This document shows, piece by piece, positions 6,942 to 14,018 of a DNA stretch of 17,137 bases. Both the position numbers and the translations under genes were made by a program. Within the stretch, counting starts at the first letter, position 1, and each line of letters starts with the position of its first letter. Origin of the DNA: JBGTBQ01 sp041749275 (GTDB lineage: Bacteria; Acidobacteriota; Blastocatellia; Pyrinomonadales; Pyrinomonadaceae); the NCBI GenBank assembly GCA_041749275.1, contig JBGTBQ010000282.1, positions 1 through 17,137 on the forward strand. Direction: 5' to 3'. The notes below the pieces were generated by a model, which saw nothing but the letters and a program-made list of their open reading frames with translations, was not told where the DNA came from and searched no databases.

Positions 6942-7649
6942 ATGAACTGCGAGAAGTGTCAGGAACTACTCAGCGATTATCTTGACGGCGCGCTTGGCAA
7001 CGGCGAGCGCGCGGCACTGGCCGCGCACCTCGGTTCGTGCCTCGCGTGCGCGGACGTGCGTGAAGAACTCCGCTCCATCGTCGCGGTCGCGCACGCGAGC
7101 CGCGAACAACTGGTCGCCCCGCCGGACGGGCGCGCTCTCTGGCTCCGCATCCGCGAGGCGGTCGAGCGCGAAGAGAGCTTCGTTGCGGCTCCCAGCGTCG
7201 TCGCGCACGAAAGTTTCTGGGCGCGCCTGTTCACACGGCGTTGGGAATTGTCGCTGCCGCAGTTGGCCTCGGGCGTCGCGGCCATCGCCGTCGCGGCGGC
7301 CCTCGTGACCACGTTGGGTGTCCAGTATTTGACCCCGCAACAGAGCATGGACGAGGCAGGAGCGGGGAGAGTGAATGGCGCGGCCCGCCGCAATTATAAT
7401 GTGCAGGGCTATCTCCAGCCGCATCAGGCGAGCCTTCAGTACTGGCAGCAACGCGTCGAGCGACGCAAGGCGAGTTGGAACCCGCGCATGCGCGACTCGT
7501 TCGACCGCAGCCTCTCCACGCTCGATGAGGCGATGACGGAATCTCTGGGCGAGCTTGAGCGCAATCCGCACGACGAGGTCGCCGAGCAGATGCTGAACGC
7601 CGCGCTCCGAGACAAGATGGAACTGCTCCGCGAGTTTGGCGAGCAGTAG
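6942..7649 (+). CDS. Transmembrane anti-sigma factor with zinc finger (zf-HC2)
   Basis: 235 residues. The N-terminal cytoplasmic anti-sigma domain has Cys3, Cys6, His29, Cys33 and Cys36, the HxxxCxxC zinc-binding pattern (HLGSCLAC) of ZAS domains that hold ECF sigma factors inactive. One membrane helix spans about 106-128 (LPQLASGVAAIAVAAALVTT region). The C-terminal 105 residues are predicted periplasmic, charged and helical, with no recognised sensor domain. GAGAGG lies shortly upstream of the ATG. It follows its sigma factor on the same strand, separated by 219 bases with small hairpins, a longer gap than usual for such pairs. Release of the sigma factor would be by regulated proteolysis or zinc/redox change; which one is not visible. 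Confidence 0.9.
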   Translation: MNCEKCQELLSDYLDGALGNGERAALAAHLGSCLACADVREELRSIVAVAHASREQLVAPPDGRALWLRIREAVEREESFVAAPSVVAHESFWARLFTRRWELSLPQLASGVAAIAVAAALVTTLGVQYLTPQQSMDEAGAGRVNGAARRNYNVQGYLQPHQASLQYWQQRVERRKASWNPRMRDSFDRSLSTLDEAMTESLGELERNPHDEVAEQMLNAALRDKMELLREFGEQ

Positions 7650-7652
7650 CGG

Positions 7653-7680
7653 TTGCCAACCGGCACGAACGGGTTACAAT
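7653..7680 (+). promoter_or_regulatory. Candidate sigma-70-like promoter for the first DUF4097-like gene
   Basis: TTGCCA (7653-7658), 16-base spacer and TACAAT (7675-7680), starting three bases after the anti-sigma stop. Start of transcription would be near 7687, leaving an 80-base leader before the ATG at 7767. Confidence 0.55.
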
Positions 7681-7766
7681 ACTCGCGCCCGCGCCTCTTT
7701 CTCGTTGATAGAGCGCGGGCGCTTCGCCGAGAGACGAACCACCACACGCGAGACAGTAGAGTTTTG

Positions 7767-8564
7767 ATGAAAGTGACACTTGTCAGCCCTCACGCGCGCG
7801 AAGTGCGCCCGCTCGCCGGGGCGTGGCGGGCGATGGCGCGCGCCGGAGCGTTGAGCGCTCTCCTCTGTTTCGCGCTCAGTACGCCTCTCTTCGCGCAACG
7901 CAAAAGCTTCGACAAAGAATACCCGACGCAGCAGCCGAACGTGATCGTGCAACTGCACAACCGCTCCGGCACCGTCGAGGTTGAAACGTGGGACAAAAAC
8001 AGGATCAAGGTGACGGCGCGGATGGAGTCGTCGAAGGCCAGCGTGACGCCGGAGGTGAGCAGCGCCGGCATCCGGATCAACGTCCCGCGCGAGAATCGCG
8101 GCGACGTGGGCGACATCAACTTCAAGATCATGGTGCCCGCGAACTCGACCGTTGACATCAGCACGATGGTGGGCAACATCATCATCCGCAACGTGCACGG
8201 CGAGACCGTCCGCGCCAGCGTCACCAGCGAGGGCGACATCGAATTGACGGGCATCCGCGCGCAGATGGTCGTGGCCGAGAACACGCGCGGGAACATCCTG
8301 TTCGACGCCGAGTTGTTGTACAAGGGCGTCTATGACCTCAGTTCCACACAGGGCGACATACAGCTCAGGATCACGGCTTCGTCGGGCTTTCGTCTGATCG
8401 CCACGTCGCTGAAAACACGCAACATCAACCTCGGCGGCTTCGCCAGCAAGGGCGAGTTCAGTTTCACGAGCAACAACCGGCAGGTCATCGGCAAGGTCGG
8501 CGACGGCGGGGCCGCGTTGAGCACGACCAACGGCTTCGGCTCCATCGTTTTCATGCAGCGCTGA
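7767..8564 (+). CDS. Exported DUF4097-like beta-helical protein (first of two)
   Basis: 265 residues. The ATG at 7767 is preferred over a TTG at 7653 because that TTG falls within the promoter and the extra N-terminus is not signal-like. The N-terminus has an extended basic region and a hydrophobic core (about 26-43: GALSALLCFALSTPLFAQ), a signal peptide cleaved near FAQ. The mature part is a series of short beta repeats: VIVQLHNRSGTVEVETWDKNRIKV, then VDISTMVGNIIIRNV, then SEGDIELTG, then STQGDIQLRI. This S-x-G-D-I pattern is typical of DUF4097/DUF2807 putative adhesin-like proteins. These occur widely next to ECF sigma/anti-sigma pairs; their biochemical role is not established. A surface or periplasmic location is inferred. 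Confidence 0.82.
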   Translation: MKVTLVSPHAREVRPLAGAWRAMARAGALSALLCFALSTPLFAQRKSFDKEYPTQQPNVIVQLHNRSGTVEVETWDKNRIKVTARMESSKASVTPEVSSAGIRINVPRENRGDVGDINFKIMVPANSTVDISTMVGNIIIRNVHGETVRASVTSEGDIELTGIRAQMVVAENTRGNILFDAELLYKGVYDLSSTQGDIQLRITASSGFRLIATSLKTRNINLGGFASKGEFSFTSNNRQVIGKVGDGGAALSTTNGFGSIVFMQR

Positions 8565-8652
8565 CGCGGTTGCTAACCGACTCCAACACGGAAGCGGACG
8601 CCCTGCTCTCTCCGACCGAGCGGCGCGTCCGTTTCCTCTTCGTCCGAACGCT

Positions 8653-8658
8653 TATAAT
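8653..8658 (+). promoter_or_regulatory. Consensus TATAAT box overlapping the candidate ATG of the second DUF4097-like gene
   Basis: A perfect TATAAT lies at 8653-8658; its last two bases begin the ATG at 8657. Upstream -35 matches (TTTCCT at 8632) are weak and at 15-base spacing. If active, it would start transcription after that ATG. Confidence 0.3.
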
Positions 8659-9637
8659 GCTGAGTCAAACAAAAACGGGAAATGCCACGAGTCCGCGCCG
8701 GTCGCACACCGCCCGGCGGCGCGTGCTGACAACCGGCGCCCTCCTCTTGCTCTTCGTGGTCGCTCTCGTCCCGGTCTCCATCGCACGCGACGGCGCCGCA
8801 CAGAAGAATAAACCGGGGGCGGAGAAAAAGGGCATGGCCGTCGCGCCGCAGGCTCCGCTCCTGAAGCGCACGATGACGCGGCGCGAGACGAAGCGGCTCG
8901 GACACGGCGGGACGTTGACGATCAACGGCGCCCCCGAAGGCTCGATCACGATTGAGGCGTGGCCGAAGAGTGAGGTGGAGATCGTCGCCGAGATTGAAGT
9001 CAGCGCGAACACGGAGGAGGAACTGGCGCAACTCGCCGCCGTCAACAGCTTCATCCTCGAATCCAACTTCAATCACCTGCGCGTCAATACGGTCGGCACG
9101 CACGACCGCAAGTACATGAAGAACGCGGCGCGCGACTTCCCTAAAAAACTGCTTTCGCTGCCGTGGAAGATTGACTACCGCCTGCGCGTGCCCGCGGTCG
9201 TTGATCTGGTAATCACGACGGGGAGCGGCCCTCTCACGCTCACGGGCGTTGACGGCTCGGTGCGCTTAACAACGGGCGGGGGCGCGTCCGTGCTCACGCT
9301 CGTGGGCGGGGATTTCGAAGGGACGATTGCGAGCGGCCCGGTTAACTTACGCGTCCCCACGCGGAGTTGGCGCGGACGCGGTCTCACCCTGCGTCTCATC
9401 AGCGGCGACCTTACCGTCGAGTTGCCCGCCGGCTTCAACGGCGATGTCAACGCCGACGTGCTACGCACGGGCCGCGTCGAGAACTCTCATCCCGGCCTCG
9501 CGCCACGTGAAGACGACCCACCGCCGACCGAACGCTCTCTGCATGTCCGCGGCGGCGGCGGCGGCGCTATTCTCTCCTTCACCGTCGTTGACGGCGCACT
9601 CCGCCTAACGCAAACAAGTAACAGGCAAGAGCAATAG
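8657..9637 (+). CDS. Exported DUF4097-like protein (second of two)
   Basis: 326 residues from the ATG at 8657; the frame is open back to a TTG at 8570, and a GTG at 8723 (304 residues) is an alternative. The N-terminus has RRSHTARRRVL followed by a hydrophobic stretch (about 25-42), a signal peptide or single anchor with a loosely Tat-like arginine cluster. Beta repeats follow: GTLTINGAPEGSITIEAWPK (about 85-104), then VVDLVITTGSGPLTLTG, VRLTTGGGASVLTLVGG and LISGDLTVELPAGF, the same style as the preceding protein, so the two are probably diverged duplicates. A glycine run (about 299-303) lies near the C-terminus. It begins 92 bases after its neighbour and probably shares its regulation. Function unknown; envelope location inferred. 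Confidence 0.75.
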   Translation: MLSQTKTGNATSPRRSHTARRRVLTTGALLLLFVVALVPVSIARDGAAQKNKPGAEKKGMAVAPQAPLLKRTMTRRETKRLGHGGTLTINGAPEGSITIEAWPKSEVEIVAEIEVSANTEEELAQLAAVNSFILESNFNHLRVNTVGTHDRKYMKNAARDFPKKLLSLPWKIDYRLRVPAVVDLVITTGSGPLTLTGVDGSVRLTTGGGASVLTLVGGDFEGTIASGPVNLRVPTRSWRGRGLTLRLISGDLTVELPAGFNGDVNADVLRTGRVENSHPGLAPREDDPPPTERSLHVRGGGGGAILSFTVVDGALRLTQTSNRQEQ

Positions 9638-9815
9638 GCGGTTGAAAATCTTCTTTATCGTGCGGATAGGGTATAAGCGTCTACCTCCGTTGCGCGAAGC
9701 TTACCGTCCACTCTCTTCTTGCCTTCCCGCCTCGGCGACCGCTATGCTTCGCGGTGCCGCCCACCGAAGGCGCGCGCTCTATTAAAATCCCTGCCTTGCT
9801 TCTGGAATCAAAAAG

Positions 9816-10406
9816 ATGACTGTTAAATCCGACCGCTGGATACGCCGCATGGCCGACGAGCAAAAGCTCATTGATCCGTTCAACGCGACGCTCGTGCGCG
9901 TAACGGAAGGTCGCCGCATCATCTCCGCCGGGGCCTCCTCTTACGGCTACGACATGCGGCTTGCCGACGACGGCTTCCGCGTCTTCTCGCCCATCCACGG
10001 GCGCGAGATTGACCCCAAACACTTCGACGAAGAGTCGCTCGTCGAGCCTCCCTTGCGGACGACCGAGGACGGCTCGAAGTATTACCTCATGCCGCCGCAC
10101 TCCTACGCCCTCGGCGTCACGGTCGAGACGTTCAACATGCCGCGCAATGTGACTGGAATTTGTATGGGGAAATCAACCTACGCGCGTGCGGGCCTCATCG
10201 TCAACACCACGCCGCTCGAAGCCGGTTGGACGGGCCGTCTCGTCATCGAACTCGGCAACCTCGCCGACCTGCCGATACGCGTCTATGTCGGCGAGGGCAT
10301 CGGACAGGTGCTCTTCTTCGAATCAGACGAAGACTGCGACACTTCCTACGAAGATCGCGGCGGCAAATATCAGGGCCAGACGGGGCTGACCTATTCGCGT
10401 CTGTAA
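9816..10406 (+). CDS. dcd: dCTP deaminase
   Basis: 196 residues. The enzyme converts dCTP to dUTP and ammonia, feeding dUMP/dTTP synthesis, as a cytoplasmic homotrimer of the dUTPase fold. The conserved motif GKSTYARAGL (118-127) supplies Ser/Arg contacts to the triphosphate. VIELGN contains Glu145, matching the catalytic glutamate of the family. The GQVLFFE segment and the C-terminal GGKYQGQTGL tail, which closes over the nucleotide, are also present. Length is close to the family's usual 185-195. The ATG at 9816 has GGA ten bases upstream, and a TAAAAT box at 9783-9788 may be its -10 element. It is the last high-GC gene before the AT-richer segment. Deaminases of this fold can act in phage defence, but everything here looks like the housekeeping form. 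Confidence 0.93.
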   Translation: MTVKSDRWIRRMADEQKLIDPFNATLVRVTEGRRIISAGASSYGYDMRLADDGFRVFSPIHGREIDPKHFDEESLVEPPLRTTEDGSKYYLMPPHSYALGVTVETFNMPRNVTGICMGKSTYARAGLIVNTTPLEAGWTGRLVIELGNLADLPIRVYVGEGIGQVLFFESDEDCDTSYEDRGGKYQGQTGLTYSRL

Positions 10407-10490
10407 ACGTCTGTCAGTTGAAGCACAAAGTGAGAATTTTTACAGCATGAAATACGAAAATACTACCGCTTCTTTGGATATGCTTTGGGG

Positions 10491-10526
10491 TGCCTGTGCG
10501 CTAAGCATAGGCATTGTTCTTTGTTG
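10491..10526 (+). terminator. Candidate rho-independent terminator after dcd
   Basis: TGCCTGTGC (10491-10499) pairs with GCATAGGCA (10505-10513) around GCTAA, with one G-U pair, followed by the T-rich run TTGTTCTTTGTTG. It lies 85 bases past the dcd stop. Confidence 0.5.
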
Positions 10527-10538
10527 TCCCCATCAGGG

Positions 10539-11118
10539 AGGGTTAAAACCCTCGCCTTTAGGCGAAGGCTTTAGCAGGTTTTCCGCCCCATGATAAATTG
10601 CGCTCCATGACAGAATATCGGCACGGCGCGCATACAGTTTTCCGCATCCACCTGCACATCGTCTGGGTCACGAAGTACCGTAACCCAGTGATGCGTGGGG
10701 AAGTCGGGACAAGAGTTCGAGAGTTGATCCGCGAAATCTGTGGTTCTCACGAAGTCGCCATCATGAAAGGTCACGTGGCGAGCGACCACATTCACCTGTT
10801 CGTGAGCGTGCCGCCAAGCCTGACTATTAGCCGACTGCTGCAAATGCTCAAGGGGAAGAGTTCTTACAAGTTGATGCATGAGTTCCCGCATCTGAGAAAG
10901 AAATTCTGAGGGCGCCACATCTGGGCGCGCGGCTACTTCTGCGTCAGTAGCGGCAACGTGACAGATGAAGTCATCAAGCAATACATCGAAGAACAAAGCC
11001 ATGACCAGGACGCAGACTTTCGGGTAGAAGGCGAAGACGATACAAAGTAAGCGTCAAGTTTCGCCACACACAGGAGTTCCAGTCCGTTACAAGGATGCCA
11101 CCGCCTTTAGGCGTGTGG
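10539..11118 (+). mobile_element. IS200-type insertion element (IS200/IS605 family), probably inactive
   Basis: A Y1-type transposase gene is flanked by subterminal hairpins rather than terminal inverted repeats. Left: AGGGTT/AACCCT (10539-10552), overlapping at one base TCGCC-TTTA-GGCGA (10552-10565). Right: CCAC-CGCC-TTTA-GGCG-GTGG with one bulged T (11098-11118). Both ends share the exact 12-mer CGCCTTTAGGCG (10553-10564 and 11102-11113). No tnpB is present, so it is the IS200 type. The exact ends cannot be fixed without an empty site. The element separates dcd from the PIN gene, 115 bases upstream of the latter's ATG. Confidence 0.82.
10607..11050 (+). pseudogene. tnpA: IS200-type transposase TnpA with one in-frame nonsense codon
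   Basis: Full frame 10607-11050 (148 codons) is interrupted only by TGA at 10907-10909. The part before it (100 residues) has the family's start (FRIHLHIVWVTKYR) and the HUH metal-binding motif DHIHLF. After the stop the same frame continues as GRHIWARGYFCVSSGNVTDEV and KQYIEEQ, which holds the catalytic tyrosine. Family members usually have Trp before GRH (KFWGRH), so a TGG-to-TGA change explains the stop. The truncated product lacks the nucleophile and should not cut DNA. There is no frameshift and the rest is well preserved, so the mutation looks recent. Other genes in the window end in TGA, which argues against TGA being read as Trp. Confidence 0.88.
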
Positions 11119-11180
11119 AGTATTAACTTTTATAATTATTGGACGCCGCCCTTTCAGACTTTTTCTTTCTCTGCTACAAC

Positions 11181-11209
11181 TTCAATAACTCGCGCCTTTG
11201 GCGTATATA
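11181..11209 (+). promoter_or_regulatory. Candidate promoter of the PIN gene with a palindrome in its spacer
   Basis: TTCAAT (11181-11186), a 17-base spacer and TATATA (11204-11209). The spacer contains CGCC-TTT-GGCG (11193-11203), which abuts the -10 box and could be an operator. A second -10-like box, TATAAT at 11131-11136, lies just past the IS right end but lacks a clear -35. The ribosome site GGAGAA (11220-11225) follows. Confidence 0.4.
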
Positions 11210-11232
11210 TTGTGTTTTTGGAGAATAGTGCT

Positions 11233-13533
11233 ATGTCCTCAACCCAAGAGACTCACACCACGCCTCACGATCCGCTGCCCCCTCTATCAATCGAAGAGAA
11301 GCGTCAAGTCCTTTACTCATCCCTCCTTCGTTACAGGGCAGAAATGATTCCTTTACGCGAAAGAGCACTCAACAGAGTCGTCATGGGCGCTTTAATAGGC
11401 AGTACAGAGGAAGAACCGTTTCGCCTAGGGCGCATTCAAGAGAATCTGCGATTCGGCTCAAATAAGCCCGAAATCCGCAACGAAATGATCCAAGAAACGC
11501 TTGAACGCCTAATAGCGGCTGATGCGGTCAGGCAAACACAGCTACTAAAGCGTCACGCTTATTATTTGACTGAGAGAGGCAAAGAAGACATTGGAAATGT
11601 CTTAATGTCTTCTGAGGAACTTTTTAACAATGTCCTGCGAAGAATGCTAAGGAACACTGAAGGAACTGTTTCTTATGAAGTTGGTGCGTTCGTATGCCGG
11701 AAGTTCATTTTCGAATGTTTTGCTAGGTTTGGGCAGACCATCGCTAAAAATGTTGCCGGTAATCTCAACCATGACGCGCTCATCCGAGTGACAGATGTAG
11801 AAGCCGCATTTAGCGCAGCTATTGCAAGGTCTGGGCTATTGCAAGAAGCGATAGAGTCTCTTAGAGCACGGTGCTTTAGCTTTCTTAGAAGTTCTGAGCC
11901 TGATGATGAAAAGCTGAAGTTTCATTTATCGCAGGGGTACTACTTCACACAGCTATTAGGACTTGAGAATCGAAAATTCGATCCGCTTAACGAGCAGGCA
12001 TTTGCTGACGCCACATTTTTTTTAGATACGAACGTGTTGCTTGAGGGAATTCTCTATACAGGAGACAAATCTGAGCTTTTTACGGAGATGGTCAACATCG
12101 CAAAGCGCATAGGAATTCGCCTATGCGTTACGCGCGCTACAATTAATGAAACCCGCCGAGTAGCTGCGGATCATCTCCCACTGATTAGGCAGATTGTTGA
12201 GGGCATTCCCGAAGAGTTAGCCGGGCGTACCGACGATCAGTTTTTGCTTGGTTACCTCAATGCTAAGGAGCAAGACCCGTCTCTCACGCCAGATGCGTTC
12301 TTGGCTCCGTTTGACAGCCTCCCTGAGCTTCTAAAGGACAGGTGGTATATTGAAGTTGAAGACAAAACGGAAGATGAAATTTTGACCGGGAGAGACTACA
12401 CACATACCGCAGAGGTTGTAAATGAAGAGGCGGTAGAGGGGCGGGGACGGGGTAAATCCGAAGACGTTTTAAATCACGATGTCTGTCACTACTATTTGGT
12501 GATGGACGAAAGAGCAGCGGGTAGAAAAGCTTGGTTTCTCACCAACGACCGCACATTGACCCAGGCTGGGGGAAAACTTGCCGGGGCTGATGCCTCATTC
12601 TGCTTCATGCTCATAGGGTTTTTACACAGCATCTCGCCGTTCTTAACTGCCGGAGAAGAAGAGGGGTCATTTGCAGACGTCTTCTCGGACTTCTTAGCAG
12701 AGCAGATATTTCCTATCGAGAATGTATTTGATGCCCGCGAACTTGCTCTAATGGCGGAACTGCACGAAGACGTAATGAGCACTCAGCCCGACGAGTTGAT
12801 AATGGCGTGGGACTATGTAAAGACTAAGACCTTACAGGGGAAGCCATACAGAAGGTCAGACAACCCAGAGGTCTCACTTGAACTAAAGAAGTTCTTTTCT
12901 TCAAGCAAAGAAGAGCAACTACGGAATCTTGAGACCGAAAGAGCGCGGCTTGCTAAAGAAAAGCAAGCAGAAAGAGAAAGACGTAGTGCCGCTGAGGAGG
13001 CAGCGAGAGAGAGAGCAGCGGAGGTTGCTGGTCTCAAGGGCGAAGTCGAGAGGATTCGCACTGCCGGAGATGAGAGACAAGCGGAGCTTCAAGCCGAAAT
13101 TGATACTGCCAATTTGCGCCTTGCTACTCAGCAAGAGTCACAGGAGAGAGAGAAACAGCGGCGAAGATCTCTCTATATGGTATTGGGATTCGCTGCTGGT
13201 CTAGCGCTTTGGAATTGGGCAGAGCCGATACTCGCGTATTTGATTGGCAGATATCCGGCAGTAGAAATATGGAAGGCGTATGCTGAGGTTATTTTGAAAC
13301 TGGTCGGAGCCTTTATCTTTTCGATACCAGCGTTCCTGTTTATTCGCAAAACAACTCTTCAGCTAGAATATCAGATTACTCTATATGGTGTAATCATCAT
13401 TGCGGCTTTAGCCTTCTCCAAGATATTAGACCCAAACACTATCTCCCTTTACTCAGGTTATGTTGATATAAGTCTAATATCTGCTGCTCTGATTGCTATT
13501 GTTATGCTCTTATTCTCGAAGAAAAAAGAATGA
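11233..13533 (+). CDS. Membrane-anchored PIN-domain nuclease with winged-helix-like N-terminus and coiled coil
   Basis: 766 residues; the ATG at 11233 is fixed by GGAGAA seven bases upstream (the longer frame from 11095 runs into the IS end). Residues about 60-120 look like a winged helix (ETLERLIAADAVRQ, then a wing ending YYLTERGKE). About 125-255 is helical and unrecognised. About 258-465 is a PIN-like nuclease domain: Asp265 in FFLDTNVLLEG, Glu306 in TINETRR, Asp416 in VLNHDVCHYY and Asp439 in WFLTNDRTL, a full metal-binding acidic set. About 555-645 is a charged Glu/Arg/Ala coiled coil. Four hydrophobic segments end the protein: about 648-670, 685-704, 715-731 and 744-761. The predicted layout is a cytoplasmic RNase or DNase held on the inner membrane by a stalk. 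No antitoxin-sized gene is adjacent. Lower GC and the neighbouring IS suggest transfer. A defence or abortive-infection role is inference; the exact family is not recognised. Confidence 0.85.
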   Translation: MSSTQETHTTPHDPLPPLSIEEKRQVLYSSLLRYRAEMIPLRERALNRVVMGALIGSTEEEPFRLGRIQENLRFGSNKPEIRNEMIQETLERLIAADAVRQTQLLKRHAYYLTERGKEDIGNVLMSSEELFNNVLRRMLRNTEGTVSYEVGAFVCRKFIFECFARFGQTIAKNVAGNLNHDALIRVTDVEAAFSAAIARSGLLQEAIESLRARCFSFLRSSEPDDEKLKFHLSQGYYFTQLLGLENRKFDPLNEQAFADATFFLDTNVLLEGILYTGDKSELFTEMVNIAKRIGIRLCVTRATINETRRVAADHLPLIRQIVEGIPEELAGRTDDQFLLGYLNAKEQDPSLTPDAFLAPFDSLPELLKDRWYIEVEDKTEDEILTGRDYTHTAEVVNEEAVEGRGRGKSEDVLNHDVCHYYLVMDERAAGRKAWFLTNDRTLTQAGGKLAGADASFCFMLIGFLHSISPFLTAGEEEGSFADVFSDFLAEQIFPIENVFDARELALMAELHEDVMSTQPDELIMAWDYVKTKTLQGKPYRRSDNPEVSLELKKFFSSSKEEQLRNLETERARLAKEKQAERERRSAAEEAARERAAEVAGLKGEVERIRTAGDERQAELQAEIDTANLRLATQQESQEREKQRRRSLYMVLGFAAGLALWNWAEPILAYLIGRYPAVEIWKAYAEVILKLVGAFIFSIPAFLFIRKTTLQLEYQITLYGVIIIAALAFSKILDPNTISLYSGYVDISLISAALIAIVMLLFSKKKE

Positions 13534-13901
13534 CTATCATAGTTCCTTGTTGGATCGTTTTACGTATTCATCAAACTCGATATAGGCCACTTGCCCTAAT
13601 CGGTTTGCAAATGAGAGTGACCCCGCGTCGTCGGGAGCGCGAACCGCGGTCTCCGCAAGCTCAAGCTTACGCGGGCGCGGAAAATCTTATTCGCGTCTGA
13701 AGTCGCCCAGCGCGAGCAGGAATACCCGCGCGCGCGGCTGCACGCAAGCGTAAACAGCCCTATTTCCTCAATTTTTCGCGCCTCAAGTTTTTCTCAAGTC
13801 CTTCCGTCTATCCTTTCATTATCAAGGTCAGGGGATTCGGTTAGTCGCTCGCTCGGTGTGCGCTGGTTGTCGGGGCCGCGCACGCTGGGCGGGTGACCGG
13901 A
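13534..13901. other. Non-coding stretch after the PIN gene; return to high GC near 13617
   Basis: No convincing gene is seen on either strand. Base composition changes from AT-rich to GC-rich near 13617, which may mark the right edge of the acquired segment. A small hairpin lies at 13653-13674: CCGC and AAGCT pair with AGCTT and GCGG around CA, with a 2-base bulge. Around 13768-13800 the motif CTCAA-TTTTTC occurs twice in slightly different form. No attachment-site duplication was found by eye. Confidence 0.5.
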
Positions 13902-13950
13902 CGGTGCGGGGGGCGGTCTGTCAGGCAGAGACAGTCCGCCCCCCGCACCG
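13902..13950. terminator. Strong GC-rich hairpin between convergent genes
   Basis: Arms 13902-13922 and 13930-13950, 21 bases each with a single mismatch (T opposite T), enclose the 7-base loop AGGCAGA. The stem includes GGGGGGCGG against CCGCCCCCC. It lies between the PIN gene (+) and the cyclophilin gene (-), so a two-way terminator is plausible, but no T-run follows on either side. It could equally be a REP-like element. Confidence 0.5.
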
Positions 13951-14018
13951 CAATTTCGGAGGGCGCCGGCGCACGATTCAGACTCCGCGAAAGAATGCTT
14001 CGAGCGAGAGGTTGCCTC

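Noticed and set aside
10447..10593. 48-codon frame starting MKYENTTASLDMLWG between dcd and the IS
   Set aside because: It has no clear ribosome site, crosses the terminator-like hairpin and runs into the IS left end; a chance frame is more likely.
10907..10909. TGA in the transposase read as Trp or selenocysteine
   Set aside because: Several other genes in the window end in TGA, and no selenocysteine insertion stem was seen after it; a plain nonsense mutation is simpler.
11095..11232. 46-residue N-terminal extension of the PIN protein
   Set aside because: It starts inside the IS right-end hairpin, and the ATG at 11233 has a good GGAGAA ribosome site.
9816..13533. dcd as part of a defence operon with the PIN gene
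   Set aside because: dcd has typical housekeeping features and flanking GC, is followed by a terminator-like hairpin and is separated from the PIN gene by an IS.
11233..13533. VapBC-type toxin-antitoxin pair
   Set aside because: No small antitoxin gene is found within several hundred bases on either side, and the protein is several times longer than VapC.
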